From Whitmania pigra (Eukaryota > Annelida > Clitellata > Hirudinida > Haemopidae): DNA of 64,000 nt. Where the stretch lies: contig JAJTWR010000021.1 of the NCBI GenBank assembly GCA_021613335.1, positions 316,001 through 380,000 of the forward strand, read 5' to 3'. Each line of letters begins with the position of its first letter. Within the stretch, counting starts at the first letter, position 1. Position numbers and translations under genes: made by a program. This document shows, piece by piece, positions 47,943-64,000 of this stretch. The notes beneath the pieces are model-generated. The model was not told the DNA's origin. It worked only from the letters and a program-made list of their open reading frames with translations, and did no database searches.

Positions 47943-50101
47943 TCAGCGAGAGTATGAGACGATGCAAATGTCCCCGTCACCCTTGCCGATGTCAGATTTC
48001 AATCTTCCTACGGTGGAAATGTCCCGACGGATTGTCGGGGATCGAATGATTGGATGTTGGACTGCTTTTGGTGTTACGTCGTAGCAGTCCAGGATGACGA
48101 CGTCATCTGCTGATTCCATACTGGGCTTCGGCAGGATGGGCCTGGGGGCTTTCTTGATCGTCGGCAAGTCCCTTCTCAGAGGGATGGAATTGAGTTCTTC
48201 GACGATGAAAACATCATCATCTGTAAAGTCTTTCGAGTATACTTTTATTTTTTCCTTCGGCACTGGGATGGCTGAGAAATGAAGAGATTCAAAGGACTAA
48301 ATTAATTTTAATTTGTTTAATTTTAACTAAAATATCAATGATTCTTATCTACATCGAACAATGACCAGAAAATGATGGATAGGCTGTGGAATCGAGTCTA
48401 TGAGATCAACTTATAGTAATGTTCCTGTTATGACCTTTGTAATTAAATAATAAGTGATGCCTTGTTATTATGGATCACCTAAACAAAGTCATGTGCACTT
48501 AACTTCGGAGAACTTTGCTGAACATTTGCACAGAAACCAAAACAGACTTGTGACATCACAATGCATTGCAATCACGACAAATATTTGTGACAAGGAAGAA
48601 TTTGCAGTGTTCAACTCACACAGGCACCCTCATTTTGTTTGAAATGATCAATCTCAAATGATACATAATTTCAAGTGCTCCATTAATATCATGGTCAATC
48701 GCATTAAAATTACAAGTAATAACATCAATATTACAAATAATGACATTAATACTGCAAGTAAATGCTCACCTTTGACCTCTTTAATGATCCCAATAGAAGC
48801 AGGAGCTACTACTTTCTTGCAATCTGCAGCCTTAGGAGAAGGAATCGAACAGCTCTTGACAATGACGTCGTCATCTTCGTCGTCGATGATGTAAATGGTT
48901 TCTTTGACCCCCTTCGACGTCTCGGTCAGTGGAGTGATCTTTTCCAGCACCGGCTTCCTGACCCTGACGAGATTCTGTCCGTTCGACGTCTTCTTCCTCG
49001 AAATCTCCTCCTCTTTCAGGCTCACTATCTCTCCTATCTTCCTCTTGGAAACCGAATCTCCGTCTCGATTTGGCGAGCTCTTGGTCGGCGGAGACGACCG
49101 CTCTGTGGCAGGTAAAGGTTCGTTTTGCTGGCCAATCTTTAGGTTGATGATGGTGCTTGCACCTTTGGGAACAGACTTAAAGGCAGCTTCAATTGATTTG
49201 ATGGGCGAAGAAGTCTTGTGCTCGAGGAGGTAAGAGTGCAACGATTCGGGTGCCTCGCCATTTGACATGAAACTGTGCGACGCGACATTTCTGGCAGAGG
49301 CAGCATCTAGCTTAAAGGCTTTCTTTGCTTCGACGTCATCCTTCGTTTCGGTGACGCCGGGAAAAGACCCCCTTTTTTCGGAAGCTTTTTGGTGGATGTC
49401 GTCGGGCCAGGATTTTGCCCTCAGAGAGGTAAAAAGGTTCGGTATGTTTGAATCGGCCAGTCTCAGATGCTTCAGGGGACAAGCTATTTTGTAGAAGGTC
49501 AGTTCTTGCAGGAGATCCTTGACGCACTTGCGAACGTCGACTTTCTTGTCGTTTTCCAGTTGAGTTGAGACTTTGAGAATCAATTCGTGAAACTGGTTCG
49601 AGAACAAATAAAATGGGTTTGTGTTTTCATAGTGCTTCCTAAGATCGGATATGGCACTCTCAAAGTACGAGGGAGAGCTTTTTTGTATCTCCATCAGGAG
49701 CTGTTGAAAAAAATGTTTAATAACCTCAATGAGCAATGTAAGCTGGTTCAAATTATTATTATTGTATTGATTTATAGATATCTCATGAGACAAAACATTT
49801 ATATATTTATTTATATTACATGTATATTTTATACATCAAAATTCCATTAAAAATTGTATCTTCACAAAGTTCTAAATTTTGGTCATGGAACTTGCAATGT
49901 CTAGCTTCCAAGCTCAGCAAAAATGAACCTTCTAAAGGGCACTAAAGAGACATTGAGCAGCACCAAAGCACCGAAGAACTTAAAGTCAAAGTGTCAAACT
50001 TTAGGTCTTGATATAAAATATCAGACAACTGGAAATTTTTCGCGTAAAAGGTTCTTATTAACCTGGTTAAATGCCGATTCGTTCCTCGCACGGTTCTCCA
50101 T
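47943..50101 (-). CDS. SUMO-interacting-motif protein, weakly DAXX-like, three exons
   Basis: Exons 50101-50063, 49700-48770 and 48271-47943 (minus) join in frame to 432 aa, all with GT/AG borders. The first 85 residues look like a helical bundle (ESAFNQLLMEIQKSS, then NPFYLFSNQFHELILKVSTQ and VRKCVKDLLQELTF). By eye this parallels the DAXX helical bundle (SLFLASAEFCNILSRV...). The middle is Ser/Lys-rich and disordered. Four hydrophobic-acidic SUMO-interacting motifs follow: IYIIDDEDDD (about 282), DDDVFIVEE (about 341), DDVVILDC (about 379) and DGDICIV at the very C-terminus. DAXX also has terminal SUMO motifs, but the histone-binding domain is not evident here. Alternatively it is an unrelated nuclear SUMO-binding protein. 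Confidence 0.6.
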
Positions 50102-51189
50102 GGCCCTGCAGATTCAAAATAAATCATTTTAAGCATACATTTTATGTCGTTTTACAAGTAACAAAAATCAATGTAAACGCAATAGTTAAATAAATAGATT
50201 TTGCGCCGAAGCAGCACCATTGCGGTGCATTTAATGGATGTATTTAAGTCGCGAGCAAAAAGCTACAATAGGAAAATGTTGATCAACAATTTTCAGGTAA
50301 ATTTTCTCTGAAAAAGTGCTTTTCCATACTTTTGAATCGCGCATTAAATTGATGAAGTGAGCGGCCAACAAAACGATAAAGCATCCAGCCCTTCGCAAAA
50401 ATTTGTGAAGTAACAAAGATATAAAAGTTGTTTACAGCGGCCTTACAAAGTTTAATTTTAAAACACGCGTTCGTTGCTTAAAAACCGTTAGCTAAAAATA
50501 AGTTTGAGAGGTAAGTTACATTTTCATTTGCACAAGGTGCAGTATGAAGCTTAAACTAACCTAATATCAAGCAATTTGACTTTAATATAAGTTTAATAGA
50601 GCAATAACTTTCGTAAACAGCTCCTTAAGATTAGTATTAAATAAAGTTCATAAAAGCACAATGTTTTAAAAAATTAGTTTTGGAACACAGAACCACGAAA
50701 TGACGTGTCACAAAAGAATCGTTGAGGAAGTGGAAGTTGAAAAACGATTTTCTTTATGGAATTGGAAAACATTTTTTTTTTAAATATTTTTTTTACATTA
50801 ATCATAATTACTATATATTTTTATTCCGCTAATTTCATTTTGCGTTTATTATTTATTTTTTCATCTTGTTTCTTTTTTTGCGCGCGCATTGACTCATCCG
50901 TTTATTTCTGACTAAAAGTGACGACGAATTGTTTTTCCCACTAATTCAAGACTTTGTCGAACTTCGAAAACAGACTTCTAAAAAATTTATCAAGATTTGC
51001 TGTTAACTTATTTTATTGTTTTTTTAATGATTTTTAAGTTTCAATATTGGAAGACAGCAGGAAAATCAGAACAGAGCCTCATTTGGTTATATTTTATTGA
51101 GCAATTTAATATTCAATAATTATCACATTCCAATTATTACAATTGTTACAAATGATCAAAGAAATTTTTTTAATAATATCACAGTTAAG
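50102..51189. other. Upstream intergenic, no gene seen
   Basis: AT-rich. Includes the presumed promoter of the minus-strand gene. No other gene was recognised. Confidence 0.45.
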
Positions 51190-52134
51190 CAGTGTTGTAA
51201 AAAGTACCGCATTTCAGTAATTAGGTAAAAGTAATACCTCAAAAATGTACTTAGGTTAAAGTAAAAGTAAAACGTTATAGCAATTAAAAGTTACCTAAAA
51301 AGTAAAAAGTTAAAATGCTGATGCCGCCATAATTGTGATCATTCATAATTCCGTATTATCTAAATGTCTATGTATCAATTGTTGGTACTAACTACTAGTA
51401 CTTACAGTCGTAAGTATTTAAGCAATAAAACTTGAACTAATGAAAGTGTTTTTATTCTTTGTTTACAATCACAAATGTTTGTTAACTTTCAACATAACTA
51501 AGTTCTAGTCCTACGGCTGCTCAATGTCAGACAAATTACTGGGGAACTGTTGTTTTTGTGAAATTTCTCCTTTCGCTCTCATAGTCGTTGTCTACCTTTT
51601 TCTTACGTGCACTTCTTGTCAATTCATATTTCGAAACATGTGCTGGATGCATGCGTTCCATATGCTTGATGATGAACCTTCCAATGCTGAATACATTTTT
51701 TTTTGCGCAGTTGCAAACTTATACGATTTTGCTTCCTTTGGTTCAAATCTGAACATTGTGATTAAATTTGGCCACGTGTGCTCTTCGTTGTTGTTCCTCT
51801 TATCATCGCTACTTATGTTCAAATTGGCTTCTGAGGATTCTGTACTACGACATATATATATATATATATATAAAACTTTGATATTATTCACCCACAAACT
51901 GCGATTTAACAAAAACGACCAATTTATTTTTAAAAATAAATTTTAAAATAAAATTCAACTATTCTAATTTATAAATTTATTTGCGTTACTTGGTAACGCC
52001 TCATGGTAAAAAAACGTAACGAGGTAAAAGTATGACCAAAAATAGTAATTTGTTACAAGTAAAAGTACAGAAAATTTTATGTAATTGTTTCAAGTAAAAA
52101 TTACAAAAAAGTAATTAATTACAGCACAACACTG
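51190..52134 (-). mobile_element. hAT transposon, second copy of the 25792 family
   Basis: The same ends, CAGTGTTGTAAAAAGTAC and ACAGCACAACACTG, with an 8-bp duplication that matches in seven positions (CAGTTAAG at 51182-51189 and CAGTCAAG at 52135-52142). The interior keeps only part of the BED-finger region, at about 51640-51830. It is shorter than the other copy and non-autonomous. Confidence 0.88.
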
Positions 52135-52199
52135 CAGTCAAGTAGCTAACGAGATATTAGGAAAATTAATTCTTATATCGAGCAGGGACGTTATTTCAG

Positions 52200-52512
52200 C
52201 ATTTTCCAAGGGGGGCAAACCCTTGCATAGCTTGAGAGGATGACCTTTTTTGCTTCTAGCCAAAATTCAGGGGGTGGCAAACCCTCGCAAAATGTGAGAT
52301 GACTTGTTTTTGGGTCTGGTCAGGGGAGACGTTGTCCCCCCAAAATTACATCGCTGATGTCGAGAGTCCAGATATTAAAGGCCCAAACTTTCGAAGGGTC
52401 CTTCCTCCAACATGCGGACGACACAAGTCTTTATTCTGTCCTCTCCAGCAATAAAGCTTCTGATCAACTCAACAACGTCAGTGGCGTTGTGACCAAGGAG
52501 ACGAATTTTGAG
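52200..52512 (+). pseudogene. LINE reverse-transcriptase fragment
   Basis: Bases 52405-52508 read LQHADDTSLYSVLSSNKASD, matching the catalytic A/YADDT block of non-LTR reverse transcriptases, then QLNNVSGVV. Nothing upstream is recognisable apart from two related G-rich stretches (GGGGGGCAAACCCTTGCA at 52220 and GGGGGTGGCAAACCCTCGCA at 52270). Confidence 0.5.
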
Positions 52513-52750
52513 AGGGTACTTACAAATACAAAATAGAAAAAAAACGGCCACTATCCCCTCACCTCAGTGTTTTTACTTGTCCATTGAAGAATCAGATTTC
52601 AATTTTAAAACGTATCGATTGATGTACGATATAAAAGAGAATAACCTTACCAGGCCCTCGTCAGGTCACGCCGTTCATCAGCTCGACGAGTGGTTTATTT
52701 TGATCAGAAGAATATAGATGGAACTACTTAGATACCGTAGCTTATTGTTC

Positions 52751-52818
52751 GTTCATTTATTTATTTAACCGGTCAAAAGGCTAAATAGCCACTAATACGA
52801 TCAGCCTTAGCAAAAATG
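52751..52818 (-). mobile_element. LINE 3'-end fragment (family of 10518)
   Basis: The inverted strand reads TTTTTGCTAAGGCTGATCGT, then ACCGGTTAAATAAATAAATG, matching 10930-10990. Confidence 0.8.
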
Positions 52819-52824
52819 ATGATA

Positions 52825-53090
<266 letters not shown>

Positions 53091-53988
53091 ATCTGTTGCT
53101 CATCTTAACCACAAATACTTAATTCTGTGTACATTTAATAAATCACATTACAAATTCAAATAAGCAATTCATAAAACGAGGCAACTTAACGAAGCGAATA
53201 ATAAATTAGTAGCAGTAGTACAAATGTAAGTACAAGTACACAAATTTGTACTCGTTCGCAAAGGTAAGTACCCACCCCCATGTTTACATTAAAAATATTA
53301 ATATTTATTATTAGCGTGTTTCGGTTTGAGTTTCCAGAAATAATTGCTTCAGCATTAATGTGAGGCTCACCTGATTCTGACCTGATTCTGTAGACCATGT
53401 AAGCAACAGGTGCACTGCTTACAGACAGGAATGAACTCGAAAAAGTTGATCAGACCTGCGACAATTCAAGACATTTACGGAATCAATTATTTCCAATAAA
53501 ACGCGAACATTTGAAGACGTAACGATTTTTGCGGAATGATTACTGAATCATGGCGAATTGTGACGTCACCATTGAGCGTTTTAAATAAATTTTCTGCGGT
53601 GTTACATGCGTTACGCTACGTGTTTACAGCGTTAAGTCTGCATATTGTAAATGTAAACACGGATAACTAGTTTATTTGTTTACAACTTGTAGAGTTGCTG
53701 CTTTCTTGAACACAAAAACATGGTATGACGTCGTACACGTGAATTTACGAAAGATTTGTGCATTCGAGAATTCTGTTTTCAAACAGAGTAATGTAATGCA
53801 ATAAAGTAATATTTAATGTCAAAATGTATTATTTCATGCAGACATTTAATATTTTACTTTAAATTGATGAGAAAAAGTTATGCAGCTACTCACTTGCATG
53901 TATTGTCAGACGCTAGAGTTAGTTTCTAAGATCGTTATTGTGTATTGTGTACTCCTCAACCTTATAGCCGACCACTCTGCCAAGTTTT
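53091..53988. other. Intergenic, no gene seen
   Basis: AT-rich, no recognised coding or RNA gene. Confidence 0.5.
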
Positions 53989-54054
53989 TTTTTTTTTTAT
54001 TTTATTTTTTTATTTTTTATTAACGTCCGTTGCATATCTAGATGATTAGGACGG
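53989..54054 (-). mobile_element. Very short SINE 3'-tip insertion
   Basis: Only the SINE tail (CATCTAGATATGCAACGGAC on the minus strand) and a T-rich stretch on the plus strand. The target duplication TCTGCCAAGTTTT is at 53976-53988 and 54055-54067. Confidence 0.88.
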
Positions 54055-54504
54055 TCTGCCAAGTTTTGTACTTTGCACATATATATATGTCCTGGCTGAG
54101 TTGAAGACAAACAGACTTGACTCCCATATTCGCCAATAAGATGATGTACACCGTGCGAGTGCCTTTCATTAGACATTAGATTACTTGTTTAGGTCATTTA
54201 AACATTGTTATTATTTAGCAACCCATCAGCGGGAGTATATCTCTTCTGGCTGTTCTGCTTTTTTTTACTAACGTTGTGATTATGTGTGTTATTAAGCGGG
54301 TTTGCAACTGTATTTGAATGTTATTTTGTTTGGCAAAAATCTCTCGTTAAAAAAATAATATTTTCATTCGCCAGATGTCACAAACAATTTAAATGTTTTA
54401 TTTTATTTATTTTATATTATTTTTTTTTATTGTGCATAAACAACATGAAATAATGAAATAAATACAAGAAAGAAATTAATTCACAGGGGCTTCAAGAGGC
54501 ATGG

Positions 54505-54610
54505 TAGTCCGCATGGTTTAACGGTTAAGTTCTCCTCCCTCCAATATTATGCCCTCCAAGATGACAAAATGGTTTCGAACCCCGCTGAAGGATCCCCGTT
54601 GAGTTCAAAG
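54505..54610 (+). mobile_element. tRNA-like SINE head or tRNA pseudogene
   Basis: GTCCGCATGGTTTAACGGTT carries an A-box-like sequence and GGTTTCGAACCCCGC a B-box. The arms do not form a clean tRNA. The A-box region resembles the SINE at 34884, and no SINE tail was recognised. Confidence 0.5.
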
Positions 54611-55937
54611 TTACGCTGTCCTGACAAACGTTCAGTTGTGTAACAAACATAATCTTTGCAAATACACTGAGAGGATGTTTTTTCCCGCCACTGGATAACT
54701 AATGATTTTGTTTTTTTATATTAAAGCTAGCTTGTGATCAATTGGATAATTGCTTATCTTAGAGTGGTTTCATTGGAGCTCTAAAGCTTTGCGACTCAGG
54801 TGTATCAGGTAGGAGAAGGGGGGACGGAGGCGAGCCACTTCGTTCTGGCCCCTAGTTCAAAGGAAAATGGGAAATTGAATCATGAAACCTTGTTTTCTAT
54901 CTTTTCCGTTATTATGACTGACGTGACACGGCTGTTTGCACACGAACATAAAAGTAGGAGCCTTCTAAATTTTGAAAATGACCTATTCTTCCTAAAAGTT
55001 TTGAATGTTTGTGACATTCATTTGTGTCCTGAATTGTATTCTGAATGTTCATTTTTTTCTCTTTTTTTGAAATATTGCTTGAAAACTCGATAAAAATTTG
55101 GTCTGTTCTGAAAGTAAATGTTCTTAAATAGGCGTCTGATTGATTATTCATCAAATATTGAACAACGAACAAATGATTAACTAATTAAATATTACAATTA
55201 ATTGTTAATAATTATAATTTATTAATCAAAAATTAATTGTAAAGTAGTGAAAAGAGTCGAATCGATAATTCAGAATAGCTGTTGTGTGTTTTTACGTCGC
55301 ACCGAGCTTGTTTACACGAATCCAATCCATAATTTTCCCGCTAAAATAAAAAAAAAACGACGCAAACTTCCGGTTCGTTTCGCGCCACAAAAGAACTTGG
55401 AATCAATCCGAACGCATTCGTCTGCCTCATAATTTCTGCCCGACCAAAGAACACAAAAGCCGCCTGATATTGTTTTTGTTCTTTGCCGTTTTTCTGTCAC
55501 CGAGACAGTCATTTGTTACCCGTTTATCGCTCGCACGGATTTTCAAAATCAACGACCAACCTGGAGATTCAAGCGAGCGCAAAATTTCTTAATTTTTCCC
55601 TCTTTTAATTCAAGCTCCTTCCGATTTGTGACGCGCCGATGACTTTTCAACCACGGCGACGTCATGGTTCCGTGACACGATCGTCAGCAATGGGAGTTGA
55701 AAATGAAAAGTTGAAATTCGGAAGAGAAATGTTTTCTTTTCTAAAAGTTGGAGTCAAAAAAGTTCTGATGAAAGAATGAACGATGATTGGGGAGAGGTCG
55801 ACGTTTACGATGCGCACGCTATCAGTTCTATGATTTATTCATTGTCTTTGGTTCCTACTTCCGGGAAGCGATAAATTGCGCGCCATGAAAATTCTCTCAA
55901 CTCAAAAGTCTCTTTGATGGCGCTCTCATATCTTTGC
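54611..55937. other. Intergenic; CpG-richer patch, no gene seen
   Basis: 55250-55830 is CpG-richer with several GACGTCA-like sites (for example near 55660), perhaps regulatory. No protein was recognised. Confidence 0.4.
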
Positions 55938-55938
55938 C

Positions 55939-55991
<53 letters not shown>

Positions 55992-56023
55992 GATGATGAT
56001 GATGATGATGAGATGATGATGAT

Positions 56024-56105
<82 letters not shown>

Positions 56106-56115
56106 TGATGATGAT

Positions 56116-56176
<61 letters not shown>

Positions 56177-56283
56177 AATTATGATGATGATGATGATGAT
56201 GACGATGATGATGACGATGACGACGACGACGATGACGATGACGGTGACGACGACGACAATGACGATGCTGATGATGATGATGG
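55938..56283. repeat. (GAT)n microsatellite, about 345 bp
   Basis: GAT array with a few single-base slips, changing to GAC-rich units at the right end. Confidence 0.97.
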
Positions 56284-56458
56284 ATGAATAGAAAAGCATA
56301 AACACGTTATAATGAGGTCGAAGACGACGATGGTGACGTCATTGATCATATGACTACATTGAACACGCCCCATCGGTGATTTAACGACGGAGATTATAGG
56401 TGTTGTTCGAGTGGTATTAATATTCCAAGTCAATGTTACTGTCATTCATTTCGCTGAT

Positions 56459-56842
56459 AGATGGATGGATAGATGGATGGATGGATGGATGGATGGATGG
56501 ATGGATGGATGGATGGATGGATGGATGGATGGATGGATGGATGGATGGATGGATGGATGATGGATGGATGGATGATGGATGGATGGATGGATGGATGGAT
56601 GGATGGATGGATGGATGGATGGATGGATGGATGGATGGATGGATGGATGGATGGATGGATGGATGGATGGATGGATGATGGATGGATGGATGGATGGATG
56701 GATGGATGGATGGATGGATGGATGGATGGATGGATGGATGGATGGATGGATGGATGGATGGATGGATGGATGGATGGATGGATGGATGGATGGATGGATG
56801 GATGAATGGATGGATGAATGGATGGATGGATGGATGGATGGT
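56459..56842. repeat. (GATG)n microsatellite, about 385 bp
   Basis: Nearly perfect GATG array with three GATGATG slips (56555-56580 and 56675). Confidence 0.97.
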
Positions 56843-58411
56843 TAGATATATAGATTAACGGTTGTATGGCAGAATGATTGGATGATTAAAATTCTCTGAA
56901 GATCCTGCGTCTAATTGTCATTCATTCCACCTGGTAGAAACCTGCAAATAAGTGCTTGTAGTACGTTGAAGATGTCATTCTTCACACTCTTCAAGGAGCC
57001 TGTCTGGAATTTCCAATGAGTTTATTTTAAACTCGATAGCTCATTGGACGGTCGTTTGTGGATGATGCAGAAAAATATGTCTGCGTGAATTCCGTGATTT
57101 TGGTCGAATAATTAATAATTTGATTATTATTAATATAACAATTAATATATTTATATTATTTTTTATAATATTTATTGGTTGGCATATTATTCATGCAATT
57201 ATTAAATTATTTATTGTTCTAATTTAGAATGGTATTATTACTTTTTTTTAAATCTATTAATTGATAGTTAAGATCATGACATTTTATGAATTATAAAAAA
57301 GCTTAACAAGTAATCACAACATGTTAGGAATTATAATATTATAATTTATTACATGTTTAATGTAATATAAAGTATTACAATTACACTTTTTGAACAAGAA
57401 TCACCACTCACTAGACCACCCTTTGGGCAACCCACTAGTCCACCTATCATACCACTCACTAGACCACCCACCTTGCTCTCCGAGGGTGAAACTAATGACC
57501 GGAGAACTTAAATGTACAACTTTCCATCGCTCAAATTGATCCTTTGCACCGGACACCTGGATTCCTATTGGCTGGTTTGAATTGCTTGCCAACCAATCAG
57601 GATCTAGCTTAGGAATGGCGGACTCTATCGACCATTGGTGAGTTTGATTGAGTCGGCGGTTTCGTCTCCAATGACAGTCTGTCGATCAAGATCTACTGCC
57701 ACGCCCATCGGTATGTTTTCCACCTTTTCCATCTTGCATGGCTGGGCGGAGTCATGTTAATGAATCCACTAATTGAATTCGATACAAGAATTTTTTAATC
57801 TCGCAGTAATTGTATTGTTTGGTGTTATTGTGCTGTTGTCTGTGCGCAAACGGTTCTGCTATATAAACAAGTCTCCAAGAGCATCTCTTTTTACTGACCA
57901 ATGAGCTGCCTTTGTTCTGATAATTAAGCTGAAATTATGAGCGATTAATTGTTTGCGTTGATAATTATTTGCATAAAATAATTTTGATTTGTAATTTGGA
58001 GTAAATTCAACTTTGATTGAGAAGAGGATAACCTTGTCATCGGATTGAAAGTTGTGAGTGGACAAAGTTGATAACGATTTCATTTCATATCGAAATAATT
58101 GACAAAAATTAATTGAAGTCGTAAATAAAGTTTAAATTAATTAAATACTTAAACTTCTAATTTTCTAATAAGTTTTATAAAATGTCATAACGCCAAATCA
58201 CAATGTTCAGAAGGTTGTCACAAGCATCAAACCCATAATGTTACAAATAATGTCGCATTTTTGTTGATTCATTGATATGCATAAACATAATAATACACAT
58301 TCATGTAATACACATTATTTATTTTTTAAAAACTCTGACCGAAGAACCCAAGAAACACAAAAAAATCACATTCAAGGTGTATCCCAAGGGAATTTCCGTC
58401 TATAAAATTTA
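56843..58411. other. Upstream region of engrailed
   Basis: No coding exon was recognised. 57400-57480 has a CCACTCACTAGACCACC duplication. Confidence 0.45.
57860..57867 (+). promoter_or_regulatory. Possible TATA box upstream of engrailed
   Basis: TATATAAA about 670 bp before the first coding ATG, in GC-balanced surroundings. If used, the 5' UTR would be long. Only sequence resemblance supports it. Confidence 0.25.
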
Positions 58412-58525
58412 TAACATTATCAACACATTAATATTTAAAATATCATCAACACATTAATATTTATAACATCATCAACACATTAATATTTAAAATATCATCA
58501 ACAGATTAACATTAAAAATATCATC
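58412..58525. repeat. 26-bp tandem repeat just before the engrailed ATG
   Basis: About four units of ATCATCAACACATTAATATT plus a variable tail, ending a dozen bases before the start codon. Confidence 0.8.
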
Positions 58526-58537
58526 AACTTTCACGAG

Positions 58538-63945
<5,408 letters not shown>

Positions 63946-64000
63946 ATCACTGGTGGTGGCGACGACCACAACTTCATTCTTTGATGCGTTTGGGGGTCCG

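Noticed and set aside
50063..52717. Further exons upstream of the SUMO-motif gene
   Set aside because: No in-frame coding segment with splice borders was found before the ATG at 50101.
54505..54610. A functional tRNA gene
   Set aside because: A- and B-box-like sequences are present, but the stems do not pair well and the variable region is too long; SINE or pseudogene is likelier.

Overview
The window looks like animal nuclear DNA. Coding exons are split by GT-AG introns, genes are sparse in AT-rich sequence, and there is a complete engrailed homeobox gene. I infer a spiralian, probably an annelid and possibly a leech such as Helobdella. The grounds are the Ser-rich tail after the engrailed EH5 region and the density of GATG/ATC/AAT microsatellites. 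This is inference, not a database result.

Layout. 1-8.6 kb is almost gene-free: a broken Tc1/mariner transposase at the left edge, then long simple repeats (GAGT, GATG, ATTC, ATC). 8.6-27.4 kb is an old tandem duplication. Each copy has a large inverted-repeat element (8.6-13.6 kb and 17.1-24.35 kb) followed by an alpha-1,2-fucosyltransferase-like gene of family GT11 (13.85-14.88 kb and 24.62-25.65 kb). Later insertions sit inside the copies: a short LTR element, a LINE fragment, hAT elements with 8-bp target duplications, a young Gypsy element and a Helitron helicase fragment. 27.4-37 kb is a nested pile: a hAT remnant, then a pogo/Tigger-like element with long inverted ends that was itself hit by a solo LTR, a 51-bp LINE tip, a full-length I-group LINE (29.7-34.86 kb) and a tRNA-derived SINE.

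The host genes lie to the right. They are a PP1 glycogen-targeting subunit (40.64-41.5 kb, minus), an eight-exon CARD caspase (43.58-46.93 kb, plus), a three-exon protein with several SUMO-interacting motifs and weak DAXX-like features (47.94-50.10 kb, minus) and a two-exon engrailed gene (58.54-63.95 kb, plus). Between them lie another hAT copy, LINE and SINE fragments and more microsatellites.

The genes do not form an operon or a pathway cassette. The caspase and the SUMO-motif gene are tail to tail about 1 kb apart, a suggestive but unproven pairing. I found no clear new multi-gene system. The best leads are the caspase active site (QACQR in place of QACxG), the gene-conversion tract in the fucosyltransferase pair, the shared 3' end of the LINE and SINE with very short insertions, and matching empty sites that let insertion history be read within this one window.
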